Positions 12,557 through 24,973 of a stretch of DNA of 64,000 nt are shown piece by piece. Made by a program: the position numbers and the translations under genes. The notes below the pieces were generated by a model that had not been told where the DNA came from, did no database searches, and saw only the letters and a program-made list of their open reading frames with translations. Source of the DNA: Hexactinellida sp. DTS-2022 (Eukaryota; Porifera; Hexactinellida); assembly GCA_028753945.1 (NCBI GenBank), contig JAPNXP010000017.1, forward strand, positions 806,001 through 870,000, given 5' to 3'. Numbering within the stretch: the stretch's first letter is position 1; each line of letters opens with the position of its first letter.

Positions 12557-13080
12557 TACCTACTAAATTTTGATTATATTTTTTGAATTTTTTGTTTTAC
12601 CGGCAATCATTTGGTCCATATTTAGGACAAAAGTTGGTCTGTACACTTAATGGCTTATTGGATATATCTAAAATCAATTACTCAAGATTCTTCCAAAAGA
12701 AAAGATCGAAAACTGATAATTAAAACTCAAGAGCCAACTTTTCAAAATTCAGCTAGCCAACCACAATGTCTACATACAACATAAAATTTTGAATTTATAG
12801 TAAATTTCAAGTAACCCAGTAAGTTCGAGGTAACTAAACGAAGATATCGCGAAATTTCGGGAAATTAGAATTGGCTTTATTAAATAGAGAATTTAAAATG
12901 CTATCATATAAAACTTTACAGAACGCGACAGATTAAGTTTTGAGGCTTTGTAGTCAACTAACGGATTAAATATATAATACTGAATTTAGCAATTTATTGA
13001 ACGTGATTATTTTATGTGTTATTAGAACTAGGATTAAATACTCATTGTATTATGAAACTCGAATATAATCGATACGATAA

Positions 13081-13560
13081 AAATCCAAAATTGCAGCTGT
13101 GCCGACGCATGTTCCTTTGGTGGCACTATATTTTGTTGGTGGTTTATTGATAGTGCCTCCAATGGAACATGCTGTCGGCACAGCTGCAATTTTGGATTTT
13201 TTTCGTCATGTAATCATCACTATGAAGTTGTTAAATTATTCAGAAAGGTGTTTCAGAAGGCAACGACCCTTAGAGTGGTGTAAGTTTCCATTTAGCCCAC
13301 TTCAGTTGAGAGATATTCAAGTTTCAGTAGAATATAATCTGTGATGACTCAGCAATTTTTAAGTGCGTTTTGGGTATTCACCCAACTCCAACCAACCCAT
13401 GCGAATTATTTAATTCACAAAATTGTAAAAATACATTTTTTGACGATGTCATCGTCACCTCAAGGTGTCAAGACCCACTTGTATAGGTGGTACGTGGCAT
13501 AAGGACCAATTGAAAATTGAAAGTTTGTTTCTATCTTGTATCATCTCTGAGATTAATGAA
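13081..13560 (+). repeat. Hairpin-headed repeat, copy 1
   Basis: 13081-13202 folds into a long hairpin. The left arm is CCAAAATTGCAGCTGTGCCG followed by ACGCATGTTCC, and the right arm is GGAACATGCTGTCGGCACAG followed by CTGCAATTTTGG; the stem is about 45 bp with a loop of about 25 nt. The 350 bp downstream is also shared with the copy at 14279. It ends near CTTGTATCATCTCTGAG. No ORF is supported. Confidence 0.7.
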
Positions 13561-14046
13561 ATTTAGCTATTTATATAAATATTTAATTAATTTATTAATA
13601 ATTTAACACCATTATTATGTACAGCCGTGACCTTCGTTATATAAGGCCCTACTACTACTCCGAACCATGGATTACTTAAAGGCCATTGATTATTAGCTGA
13701 CATATCTTTATCTCAATAGCTAGTAATGACAGACCTGAGGAATGCATTATAATTATATAGGAAGTTAGGAACATGATATCAAGGCATACATAACACCCTT
13801 TAGAATTGTGATATATCACCATTTGATTACGTAATCGCTATTTTTCGTGGGAATTTATCGTGTTTTTATAGCCTGCTTTTAACATAGTTAAACGCGTTAT
13901 AAATGTTCAAAATTGGAACATGAGGATGTCCATAACTAGTTGAATGAAATATATCGAAATTATAAATGGAATGTTTACACATTCCTCGGTTGCCAGGGAA
14001 ATGCATAATTCCTAAAATGAGCCATAACTCCAAAACTATCTATTTA

Positions 14047-14278
14047 GGTAAACTATGCTAGTACTGATCTATCCGCAACTGGCAACTTCCTTTCATTGAT
14101 AATACATTTTCTAGGCCTAACTTCAATAATCTTTGAGATAATGAGTGTATTACCATATAAAGAATTAAGTGCTTATAATCTCATTATCTCAAAGATTATT
14201 GAAGTTAGGACTAGAAAATGTATTATCAATGAATAGGAAGTTACCAGTTGCGGATAGATCAGTACTAGCATAGTTTAT
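14047..14278. mobile_element. Foldback MITE with 100-bp arms
   Basis: The left arm (14047-14146) and right arm (14179-14278) are near-perfect inverse copies separated by about 32 bp, with ends starting GGTAAACTATGCTAGTACTG. The right arm touches the hairpin repeat at 14279. The target duplication is not clear. Confidence 0.75.
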
Positions 14279-14790
14279 CCAAAATTGCAGCCTGTGCCGA
14301 CGCATGTTCCTTTGGTGGCACTATATTCTGATGGTGGTTTATTGAAAGTGCCTCCAAAGGAACATGCTGTCGGCACAGGCTGCAATTTTGGATTTTTTTT
14401 GCCATGTCATCATCACTATGAAGGTGTTAAATTATTTCAGAAAGGTGTTTCAAAAGGCAACGACCTTTAGTGTGTTGGAAGTTTCGTTTTAGCTCACTTC
14501 ATTTCAATGAAATTCAAGTTTCAGTGGAATATAATAAGTGATGAGTCAGCATTTTTTATGTGCGTGTTGGGTGATCACCCAACCCCAACCAACCCATTCG
14601 AAAAATAGAATTCACAAAATTGTAAAAACACATTTTTTTGATGATGTCATCATCACCTCAAGGTGTCAGGACCCATTTGTAGAGGTGTTACGTGGCATAA
14701 GGATCAATTGATAAATTGGAAGTTTGTTTCTATCTTATATCATCTCTGAGTTTTATGATATTTAATTAATTAGTATAAATAATTATTAAT
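14279..14790 (+). repeat. Hairpin-headed repeat, copy 2
   Basis: The hairpin at 14279-14392 has the same arms and loop as copy 1, and the following 400 bp (ATGTCATCATCACTATGAAG onward) match copy 1. The two copies lie 1.2 kb apart in the same orientation. Confidence 0.75.
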
Positions 14791-16574
14791 ATTATTTATA
14801 ATATAACACCAATTTCAATGTCAACTTACAATTATTAAGTTAAATTATTTTGTCATAAATAATTAATTAATTAATTTGGCTATCAAATTTCAATTCCGCA
14901 CCCTCGATAACCCCTAATAGACAAATTGGAAGCATCTATATAAGTCATATACTGACTGAATTAATTATAATTAATACGTCAGTATATTAACAGTACAAGA
15001 ATATTCTAAGCAGAAGTAAATATAATCACATAATCTGTCGTTGTTATGAAATATATAATCCTAGTTTTCAATTAGAAACTCGATCTCACAAGTTGAATCA
15101 ATATAATAATCACGAGTCGAAACAATAGAATTAGATATAACACTTTCAATTGAACTGAAGTGTTAGTAAGCAAAGGAAATTTGCAACTCAATTGTGGCAC
15201 AAACGAAACCCAATTTAACAATTCGTGCACTGTGAAAAGGTGTATAATTTAATTATCTATTGAATGCATATAAATTGAATATTCTGGTACTATTTATTGT
15301 TCCTGTTTTAATATTAAACAGGTGCAAAAATGTGTCCAAATAAATGTAATCAAAAATCGTGACCCCAGGTGCACATCTGTAACCCATGAGACACCTGTCC
15401 TGAAATTTTATGTTCTTAGTTAATGAAACTCTGTTCTGTGGAGGATCTACGGACCAAAAATATTAACTAACCAAGGCAGTAAGATTAGAACTGGGCCACT
15501 ATAGTATAGTATAGTCGGCACAGTAAAAGAAGTCGTTGGAATGCTCATGTTGTATATATTTTTAGAAATAAGAGTAGTGATACACACTGTTCATTTGTGG
15601 TTTTGAATAATTCTTTCTGGACAATTAGTATAGTCACACTATACGAATTCCAATTGTTGGCTAAATGAGTGAGGTATTAGAGCTATTTTTCTTTTTGAAG
15701 TAATAGGATATTTCGTTCAGTTTAGCATTAAATTGTAACGATTTTTCACATAAGAAAAATGCCCTACTTCCTAGGTGGTGTGCCACTGTGGCAACTCAAG
15801 TAACGGATCTTGTTAGTATAATCATATCTCTAGACTTAGTTTACACTTGAAAACTTGATAATCCTATTAACCGGGGTCCATAGCATAAAGCGCTTGTCAA
15901 TTTTGGAGTTCCCTCCCTCTTCACGCTCCTTTTGCATTATTTAACCAGGATAGTGTTTTGTACATTAGCATATATATACATTCCAAGCAAGGGGAAATGG
16001 GCATTTGGATTCAAATACGAAAATAATAATTTTATTGCTTCTTCTCGACGCCCTTCAAGGAATTTTGGACATCTAAATCAGTTGGTGTACAGTGTACACA
16101 GCTTTGAAATTTAACTCGTACCCTTTTCCGCAAACCATTTTCTCTCCGGGAATACTAGATGCCCCGTCATAACCCTGACCCTAATGTCAGGGAAAGGAAC
16201 ATAGCAAGGGGTAATAGCTTAACTTTTGACATTGACTATATATTGAATTGATTCATGCATCCTACCTACATTATTGGAACCATAAAAAAATGCTATTATA
16301 TGCTGTCTGGTTAAATAAATATGCCAACATGCAACATAAAATCTCAAATAATCTTGGACATCACACAGAACAGCTTCATAATTTTCCAAAACTCTTACTG
16401 GTATTTCAAAAGCCAATATGAATCATATTTGGATGTTCTGGTTAAGTATTTTCCATAATGAATCACTGTTTCACTATAATTCGTATAGCTACACCTCAGC
16501 TGTCTAGAAATCCAGATTTAGCATACCCGAATTACATTTGATTACATTTTCTTGAATATCTGTAGCTAAAATTA

Positions 16575-17248
16575 CAGTGTTTTTATGAATCACAGAGTCA
16601 TTTGACTCGTGACAAAATTCGGCGACACGAGCTACGAATCACGGAGTCTGACTCGATGACTCGTGGTGACTCGAGTCATCAAGTCAATCAGATGATATCT
16701 TTTGAGATTTAGAGGTTTTTCGAGTTTTGAATACAATCAGATTAATAAAAGAATGTACAGGAATACACTCAAATTTCAATTGCTTATTATTACCATACGT
16801 CCACATCGATAACTCGCGAGTCCTGCAGCCGTATTCACTGAGAACTTAAGCACTAAGTTTGAACTTAAGTATTAAGTTCGAACTTAATGCTTAAGTTCGA
16901 ACTTAAGCCATATACTATACTAAGAGTTAAGTTACATAAATTATTTAAGCAACCTCCCTACTTGCTTAAAGTTCGAACTTAAGTTCGAACTCTCCTAGTG
17001 AATACCAATCTTAGTAAATACGACTTAAGTTCGACCTTAGTACTTAAGTCTTAAGTTCGAACTAAAATTCGAACTTAACTTCTTAGTGAATGCGGTCACT
17101 GAACTCGATGGATCGCGAGTCGTGAACTTGATGACTCTCGACTCCCGACTCGTACAAAATTCGATGACTTGAGTCACCGAGTCTGACTCGATGAATCATC
17201 GTAACTCGAGAGTCAACGAGTCAATGAAATGACTCTTGAGAAGCCCTG
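16575..17248. mobile_element. hAT-like MITE with GACTCG repeats, carrying a nested MITE
   Basis: The left end CAGTGTTTTTATGAATCACA leads into many GAGTC/GACTCG repeats. The right end (inverse of CAGGGCTTCTCAAGAGTCAT) closes at 17248. The flanks CTAAAATT and CTAAATTT look like an 8-bp duplication with one change. A second MITE sits inside it. Confidence 0.6.
16829..17095. mobile_element. Nested MITE with AAGTTCGAACTTAAG palindromes
   Basis: The inverted ends are CCGTATTCACTGAGAACTTA and its inverse ...TTCTTAGTGAATGCGG. The interior is a lattice of AAGTTCGAACTTAAG palindromes. The ends resemble PIF/Harbinger-type MITEs, but I cannot confirm a 3-bp duplication. Confidence 0.6.
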
Positions 17249-17462
17249 CTAAATTTCTTTTTAGTGTAGGCAAGTGTAGGCCAGTTCTAGGATGACTGCC
17301 TTTTTAGTTATTTTCTTCCATATCCTCTCCACAAAACAGTGTTTAAATTACTAAGAGCCCAAATTTTTTTGACGTGTTTCATGGTTCACAGATATACACC
17401 TGGGTCACGATTTTTGATAAAATTCTATTTAATTCAGTTTGTAATAACATGTAGAGCTAGCT

Positions 17463-18443
17463 CACAGTGGATTGACACGGGAAATAGGCTTGATTTTCAA
17501 GTTGTTCAAATCAATTTAAAAGTAAGTTAATCAGAATAAGCACCATCGAAAACATAGAAAGCATGTCAATTGGAGATTTATTTGTGTTATAACCACACTC
17601 CCTTAGGCTATAACTTAGTAACGTTGAAATGTTATTTAATTTGTCCATATTTGTGGTTGAAATCACTTAGCCAATGTTTCTTATAAATCTCTTTTTGTAT
17701 TAGGCGCATAGATTCCAAATTTTCAGTAATAGAATGAGATGTGTAGTACATCTTGAATAACAGTAATTAGCTAATCTACTTGCTAAAGTATTCGTTGGCG
17801 TAACATTTTGACATTCATGAGCTTACTACCATTTCGGACATCATATCCCCTCATTATAAAGTGTTGAAACTTGCTGTGGCCAGTTGTGGCCACATAATTT
17901 TAAACTTTTATATTATACATTTATATACAGACTATATTAAAAAATAAATTCCAGCCCCGCGAAAAGGCGCGACGGTGACCATATATTTTGGTAAGTAAAT
18001 GGCCTTAGATTTCGACATATTCATTAAATGGAATAATGTATTTGGTATAGACTCCCATTATTTAAATACATCCATTTTAATTGATTATTAGAATGAATAA
18101 TAAGCAAGGATTTGAATTCTTAAATACTCACTCATCGATAAGATTTGCTACTGAAGAATTTATAAAACAATACGAAGTTCCGGATCAAGTAATATAACCG
18201 GAACAAAGTAATATGACCAATAATCATGGGTGAATAATAAAATGTTGTTAACAAACCAAAAATATTATTTTGACTGAATTATCATTAAATGTCTAGAACC
18301 ACGTTTAGGAGGCAACATACATCATTTTCAATGATGCCATTCAATTCCCAGCTATCAATAACCTATATGTCAATAATACTCATGAATGGCTATCTGCTAC
18401 TAAAATGCCTATTTCCCCTAAATTGTCATTCTCGCCCACTGTG
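17463..18443. mobile_element. CACAGTGG-ended element (Transib-like), diverged copy
   Basis: The ends are CACAGTGG (17463) and CCACTGTG (18443), with GGGAAATAGG just inside the left end. Internal sequence, on the minus strand, matches the copies at 22023 and 44966 (CTATCAATAACCTATATGTC region). The flanks TAGCT and TAGAG are at best a decayed 5-bp duplication. No transposase is encoded. Confidence 0.65.
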
Positions 18444-18530
18444 TAGAGACACTGCCAATTTGTTTATAGCGGTTATCAAAGGTGATGAATTCGAATATCG
18501 TGGGTCAATCCATTTAAAAATTACAAATAA

Positions 18531-18694
18531 CTTATATAGAGCTCAGCTCTAGTGGAGTTCAGTTTTTCAGTATCTGTATTCAGGCACTGAGAAAGGTCAG
18601 TTTTCCCAGGGTTTGAAATTGACCTTTAGAAAGTAAGCTGGGGTTTTAGTATGGGAAAACATCTGAACTCTACTAGAGCTCAGCTATATATAAG
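18531..18694. mobile_element. 164-bp MITE, CTTATAT ends
   Basis: The 32-bp inverted repeats begin CTTATATAGAGCTCAGCTCT; the right arm is the inverse with a few changes. The MITE at 59024-59163, inside the OTU transposon, has similar ends (CTTATATGGAGCTGAG) and TA on both sides, so a mariner-like MITE is likely. Confidence 0.65.
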
Positions 18695-19718
18695 CATTCT
18701 TTCAAAATTAATAGTTATTCCAAATAATTTAACTTAATAATGTAATTAATTAATTAACTACTATTAAATCTAAATACTGTAGTTGTTAAATTATTAAAAA
18801 TTTATATTTTTATGCTAATTAATAAATGTGAAAACATTCGTGCGCCCTGGATTAAGTTTGAGCTCTCTCACACGCGCCTAAAATACTCAATTTGTAATAT
18901 GTCTATGAGAGCATCCTCAATTTTGGCGCCTAGAAAGTTTTCTTTAAAAATTACGCGCCTGAAAGCGCGTTGCACAAGCTTGGATGAAACCCTGGTATGG
19001 AATGTTATTACATTCCACAGTTACCAGGAAACTGTTATTACCTCAATTGGGCCATAGCTCAAAAAATGGATACATAAAATTCTTTCCCCGATAATTGGTG
19101 ACACTTTCAATTCGTGACCAGGCTATTCATGACTTTATGTATTTGTATGTATGCACCTGATACTCCAATCCTATTCTACGATACCTTTTGACTTTAAATT
19201 CTAATATCGCTTGGGGTATTTCCATTTCAAGTTTAGACCACATCCTTTTAGGGCATTACCCAAAAACCACACGCCTAGGCAGAAGCTCTATTGATATCAA
19301 GCAATTGTAAGGTATATATATCTATACTATAAAACACAAGGCTGGGTGGGTATGTGCTATATTTGTTTGTATGTTACGTGTGATTGAAAAGTGGACGGTT
19401 TCCAAATGTGATTTTTGGCATATAGGGGTAACTTTTGGCACCCGCCAGCAAGTTTAGGTTTCCACTCAAAATTTCTCACACCTCGACAAATTATGACGTC
19501 ATTGTCACATTTCGAGAACCCTTAAAATTAACTTAATCGCACATAATTCGCGCCCTCTAAGAGATACAAATCTGAAAATTTAATAGAATATGCACATTAA
19601 TGTTGTGGACACGTTGGTCGCATCAGATTGCTAATATGCTTACTCATTATTGCATGATGACGTAATCACTAAATTTCACATTGTTAAATTTGACTAAATA
19701 TTTAGGCCTATTTACGCT

Positions 19719-20201
19719 CAGGGTGGTTTGATTTAAATCAATGATTTTTATTTATAAAATCATGATTTTAATCAAAAATCTGATTTTAATCAAAAATATC
19801 CGATTTTAATGATTTAACCCTCGGCTGGCTTGGGGTAAAAGGTATAAATAGAAAAACCCCACTTTCACTTTCACTTGAAATTCAATTAACTTTCAGTTTC
19901 AATTTTACATTCCTAGCCAGACGAGGGTTAAATCAGATTTATTGATTTAAATCAGATTCTTTACTTCTATTGTTTTTTTGCGAAAAGTAAAGAAATACAT
20001 TGATAATCAGTCAAATTACATTGATGATGATTCATTATCAATGTAATTAACCCATTAGCCAAATAATATAAGCCAGTGTGATATAGATTGCAAAAATAAA
20101 CAATTAAAATCAAATTCTGATTGAAATCAAAAAAATATGATTTAAATCAATAAAATCGGATTTTTTGGATTTATTTTAATCATGATTTTTATCAACCCTT
20201 A
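19719..20201. mobile_element. hAT-like MITE nested in a Helitron, TGATTTAAATCA-rich
   Basis: It interrupts the Helitron sequence TTTACGCT...TATAATCAAT that is continuous in other copies. The left end is CAGGGTGGTTTGATTTAAAT; the right end is the inverse of AAGGGTTGATAAAAATCATG. The interior is rich in GATTTTAATCA-type repeats. Confidence 0.65.
19818..19927. mobile_element. TTAA MITE (piggyBac-like), copy 1
   Basis: The 110 bp between two TTAA sites have inverted ends CCCTCGGCTGGCTTGG and CTAGCCAGACGAGGG. The same element lies inverted at 38185-38300. The TTAA target points to piggyBac or Kolobok; the CCCTCG start favours piggyBac. Confidence 0.75.
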
Positions 20202-20326
20202 AATTACGATTTATAATCAATATTAGGAGTATATAAACCACACACCAACCGCGAAGCGGTTGGTGTGTGGTTGTGTTCTGTCGCGAAGCGACCTAGTAAG
20301 CGAAGCGCGCTAGTATAATATATATA

Positions 20327-20813
20327 CAGTCTACTCCGCTTAATTGGGAGTAGACCTCTTTTCCAATTAAGCGGAATTCCCAATTAACCTTAAATTTAGA
20401 TTCAGTGGCGATCTAGTAGCGATTTACAACAATTTAGTTTTTAAACCTGTTATAACAATTCCTCCACTTCCTGCGGACCCTTGAGGCTACTCACACCGAC
20501 AGTATGAGCCTTAATTTTTTGTGGCCTGTTTTACACTATCCATGAACCACAAAATCCTAATCTCTTTTAAATTGCGATTTTACGGAAGTCAATGAGACAA
20601 TAGATCCTATTTCGATATTTGTTATACCTTTATCTGAATTGATCAATATTATTACAATTTGTTCTTATCAATAGGAATCTTATATTGAGCGAGTACCAAT
20701 TTTGAATCCAATTAACCGAAATCTTTTAGTATTAGCTTCTATGGCAAAGATTTGGTCCTTGGGAGTTAAGTGGAATTCTTGGGGAGTTAAGTGCAATTAA
20801 GTGGAGTCTACTG
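20327..20813. mobile_element. pogo/Tigger-like MITE
   Basis: The ends are CAGTCTACTCCGCTTAATTG and CAATTAAGTGGAGTCTACTG. TA precedes the left end; the right flank (AATCATA) has no immediate TA. The motif GGGAGTTAAGTG occurs twice near the right end. Confidence 0.7.
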
Positions 20814-21182
20814 AATCATATTAATATATAAATTCTTAAAATTTCTCTGATCATCTAACCATTGAGCAAAAATTAGTTTAATTAATATTTATTGTTAAGA
20901 AATGCCAAAATTCAAACTCTATCAATAGTATATGTCATTTGATGTCACATTTATCTCAATAGTGCAAAGTCAATTAGTATGCGAAACTGCGAATGTTTAA
21001 TAAATGCATAAATTTCCAAAAATTATTCTATTGGGTTCGGAAAAATGTATGTCATTTTATATTAAACTGATGCCACCGATGTCAAGTTAAGTGAAATGTA
21101 TGATACCTTAAATCTTGAATATCTAGATCTGGTATCATTTCTGGAAGTCTTATTAATTTGTCAATTATATGTCTATCTATCT

Positions 21183-21367
21183 ACAGTAGAACAACCAACA
21201 CGTGTACAAGTTTAATACGAATTTTCGTATAAGACGAACAAATACTTCCACCAAATCAGGTCCCTATAATGACTTTTCAATGGGTATTACTTCGGTTAAT
21301 ACCAACTCCGGGTAAAGCCAACATATTTTTACCGTCCGTTGGTGTTCGTATTAACGAGGTTATACTG
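21183..21367. mobile_element. pogo/Tigger-like MITE
   Basis: It starts CAGTAGAACAACCAACACG and ends GTTCGTATTAACGAGGTTATACTG in TA context. The pattern (promoter-like TTCGTAT/ACGAA and the CAGTAGAAC end) matches the family at 38398. Confidence 0.65.
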
Positions 21368-21396
21368 TATCTACCTATAAATTATAAACACCTTTG

Positions 21397-21545
21397 TTGT
21401 ATGCTAATTTGTGTGTGTGTGTGTGTTTTCCCGGAATTAATTGGAAAGACGATATTACATAGAGAGCTGAAATTTGGTATATAGGTGTAGTTTGGAATAG
21501 CGACATTGGTCTATTGGTTTTCTAGGCTAATATTGTGGACATGAC
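21397..21545 (+). mobile_element. Helitron (family 2) 5' fragment
   Basis: A GTGTGTGT run is followed by CCGGAATTAATTGGAAAGAC and CGACATTGGTCTATTGGTTTT, which align with the 5' part of the Helitron at 27884. The 3' end is missing. Confidence 0.6.
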
Positions 21546-22022
21546 ATCACACGGTGTGGCATAGTCAGAGTCAGGAGGTGGGTTCCAAGGAGCCATGCCC
21601 CCCTCCAGAAATATTATATATTTGAGATTAAATTCTCATATTACCTAATCTTATCCATGGTTTACTATATGCTAAGGCTTGCTAAGTATGGAAGTACCCA
21701 AATAATTTCCAGGCCATTGATTACATTAATTCTGTTTGATCATTAATATATACAAGTATTGTTACATGTTCAACTATATTTTTGTTTTATGACGGCGGAA
21801 TTATCTTTACTACTTTTGAGAATAGTTCATCATTAGTATTAACCACAATGACGTATTCAGAAATTCACACCATTTATGGTAATAAGGATACATAAACTCA
21901 AATACAGGTATATGGCTATGAATGAAGATAATTTTGTCCCTAACTAGCATATAGGAAAGGTCAATCCTTCTGGCCGCCCGGAAATTCCGGGTAAACTTCG
22001 GGTATAGTATTAGTAGCATAGG

Positions 22023-23175
22023 CACAGTGGCTTAAAACTGTAGTTGATAGGAAATAGGCATTTGGGTTGCAGGTACTCAAAAGTGAAGTATTATTGACAT
22101 ATAGGTTATTGATAGCTGCGAAATGAATGGCATCATCAAAAATGATGTATCCACTCTTTTAAGTTGTGTTCTGGGCGATTTGTTGTAAATCAATGAAACA
22201 CAAATTTTTTGGTTTGTTAACAATCTTTTAATACTCACCCATGATTATTGTTCAAATATCTTGAACATGGGGAATATTTCGTAAAAGTCCAGTTCCTTGG
22301 GATATAAGGATTTGTACACTCATGTAAAGGGGTAGATGGTTACTGAATGTAATTATAACGTGTATTAGAACTCATAATACCCTAGATGACTTTTTCTAGC
22401 ATAGCTGTCAATTGTGCATCACACTAAATAACCTCCGAATTGTGCAAAACTAACAGCCTTCAATATCAAAAACCCAATATGAGTTCATAGTTCGCTGCTC
22501 TGATTGATGAAATTGTCCTTACGTGCTCAGTTGTTCTTAATATACAATAATTTCCATACATTTGGATAACCAATAAGATATACTACTGAATAGTAGCGAA
22601 TAATTAGTTTTAACATTTTCATAGCAACACAAAGAGACAATGGAATTCGCTAAAATATTCAAAGTTGCGCACTGTTTCGGAAGCTAAGATTTCCATAATT
22701 AATTCTTACAACATTAATCTAAAACCTGTCAAAATTTCTCGTTGATCTTTGATGTACTTTTTTTTGCGCTTACCTGAGATTTTTAATTTTGAAAGTTCGA
22801 AGAATTTTGGACATTAGAGCTTTACCCCCTGTTAAATTTATAATGCATCAGTGTTACAGTAAATCAGTATAGAAATATATATTTAGCATACTCATTTTGT
22901 ATATATTTGAATACAAAATAACCACGAGTCCTTATACAATGTATTTCAGAGTGAAATGAAATATGTTGTATTTTTATGAATTCTGAAAACCGCAAATGGA
23001 ACTATACTTTTGATATATTTCAAAAATTATTTATCGGCGTAGTTTGTGTTCAAATCAATTGAAATTTCAAATGAATGTTAGTATACTATCTAGTATCTAA
23101 CTTTAATTTAATACCATTTAGAGGCATTTTGATAACCACAAATATTTTCCTATTTCCATGTGTTAAGCCACTGTG
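22023..23175. mobile_element. CACAGTGG-ended element (Transib-like), intact copy A
   Basis: The element is 1,153 bp, starts CACAGTGGCTTAAAACTG and ends TGTTAAGCCACTGTG, with the 5-bp direct repeat ATAGG on both sides (22018-22022, 23176-23180). It is almost identical to 44966-46112, differing by an 8-bp duplication and a couple of single-base indels. Five-bp duplications with CAC-type heptamer ends are the hallmark of Transib and RAG-like transposons. No transposase ORF is present, so movement would need an enzyme supplied from elsewhere. Confidence 0.8.
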
Positions 23176-23637
23176 ATAGGGGCAATCCTTCCGGGCCGCC
23201 CGGATATTTCCGGGCACCCGGGCGGGTTAAGACGCCTATGGTTATATATTAAACGGAAATATCATATAGTAATGCTTGTGCAAACTTATGTTTTCCATTT
23301 CTGCCATTTCTTTGATTTAAAAGCAGTCACTTGTTCCTTACGTCGAGTTTCCGAGACCAGTCTTCTTAATTTGTTAAAGTAGATTTTTGAAATGATCTTG
23401 TTGACTAATTCTTCTGACTTCTCTGAATGATAACTGTAATCAAAGGTAGAATCCCACTCAACTGTTCGATACTGAGTAGTACCAGCGCTAGTGATTTTCA
23501 GGGAAAGCTGGTTATTCTAATTTCGCTTTCCGAAACTTCAAGTAAACAAAAGGCACTCATCATAGCGTTGTAATGAAGTACAGGGTAGAGTCAAACCACC
23601 TTGGTTTAAGTAGGTGACATACTCAGATTAAACAAGA

Positions 23638-24380
23638 TTATTGTTCAAGGAACTCAAACAGCAGGACACTGGATATGTTCTGAAAGCGCAATGATATGCA
23701 CCCTGCTATGTAAACGACTTGGTCTAAATCCTCTGTTTGTTGTAAATGACCCCATTCATTTATGAACATGCTCCTTGCAAAGTCGTTGATAGATAATAGA
23801 TAGTCTTGGAGTTGATAAATAAGAGATGTCATTATTTCGCTTTAGGAGAGATTTCAACTGAATTATTGACTCTGATCTGATCACTTCTTGAAAGCTGACC
23901 AAAAAGCGCCCTCCACTCAGGTGCCGATAATGTGAAAACCTCTTCTCAAGTGGATCACTTTGTAAACGTCCAGTTAACACATAGTCATACCAATCTGTGA
24001 GTTAGTCAAGAGATAATTCATAGATAGCATATGGTCTGTAAGTATAAGGGTTTAAATGTTTGCTGAGACAAACCAAATCTTCCTGAGGCTTGCCAGGTAT
24101 ATAGCCAATTACTAAAGGAACAAAGGAATTCTGCTTTAGAATCATTTGTAACTAAAGCATTTCCTTGACGAAGAGGGTGAAAGCGTTCCTTCGAATTGAC
24201 GGAGAGCCACCAAATACGAATTAGATAAAAACACCCAGCAGTAACTTCATCCTCAGGAAGTTATAACCGAAGTGCAGTTATTGTTTGATTCCTGGAAAAC
24301 GCAAGGGCTAAGGGCACAATTGCCTATTACGTATTTCCATGATTAAGTACAAAGGAATTGATTTTGTATGCAGCACGGAG
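23638..24380 (-). pseudogene. P-element/THAP9-like transposase C-terminal remnant
   Basis: On the minus strand, in order and across frame changes, one reads VPLALAFSRNQTITALRL (about 24320), FYLIRIWWLSVNSKERFHPL (about 24230), FSNWLYTWQASGRFGLSQQT (about 24110), then LTGRLQSDPLEKRFSHYRHL followed by SGGRFLVSF (23980-23880) and QVVYIAGCISLRF (about 23720). This series (WW..NSK, FGLTKQT, LQSDPLERRFG.YR, VYIAG) is the C-terminal half of transposases related to the P element and THAP9 in animals. The N-terminal finger and most of the catalytic core are not seen. It is broken by several frameshifts and stops. Confidence 0.65.
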
Positions 24381-24973
24381 GTGTGCGGATAAGTTTAAAT
24401 CTCTTTCATGAATAGTATGAAAATGAGACCACCGAACAAATTCTGCTTGACGGAAATATTACATTTACAGAGGAAAATTCTAAAGTTGGAATATCAAAAA
24501 ATTCATGGCTACCAAAATATTTCTAATGTTCTTGATCAAGTGGCATGTGTCAAAGAGAAAATAAATATTCTCATGAGAAAGGTAAGTGTTCTTGATTTTG
24601 TAATATTTGTCCTGAAATTTGTAATTAAGAGACGATTGTTAGCCTTCACATTCCTTGTGTGATTATCCGTTATGATCGCTCTAACTCTAAACCGGGATTG
24701 TGTGAGTAATCGCAAACATTTATCCTAAGTCGTAGACAATATCACCAGAGCTTTTTACAAGAGGTACTGCGGAGATTCGGAGGGATACAAACCATAAAAC
24801 ATAAAATACTGCTGTACATTTCCAAATCAGCATTGCAACCAATGATAATATGCTCATCTAATTTAAACTGGAGATTGGAAGTGCTTTTCATCAAGTAATA
24901 CTGCAATATCCTTTCCAATCAATTTTTGGTCACGTAAAACTTGAAGAGTTGACAGTTGTCTATAGAAGGGAAT

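Larger units (their letters stand above)
19321..20313 (+). mobile_element. Helitron (family 1), complete ends, non-autonomous
   Basis: The 5' end is TCTATACTATAAAACACAAG preceded by A, close to the Helitron consensus TCTMTAYTA. The 3' end is ...GAAGCGCGCTAG followed by T, so insertion was between A and T as known for Helitrons. The last 75 bp hold a large perfect palindrome around CCGCGAAGCGG and the terminal hairpin GTCGCGAAGCGAC. No RepHel protein is encoded. A hAT-like MITE (19719-20201) is inserted in it and in turn holds a TTAA MITE. Confidence 0.85.

Noticed and set aside
20225-20313. Bacterial-type terminators or REP-like palindromes from the many GCGAAGCG motifs
   Set aside because: They always sit at Helitron 3' ends in a eukaryotic intron.
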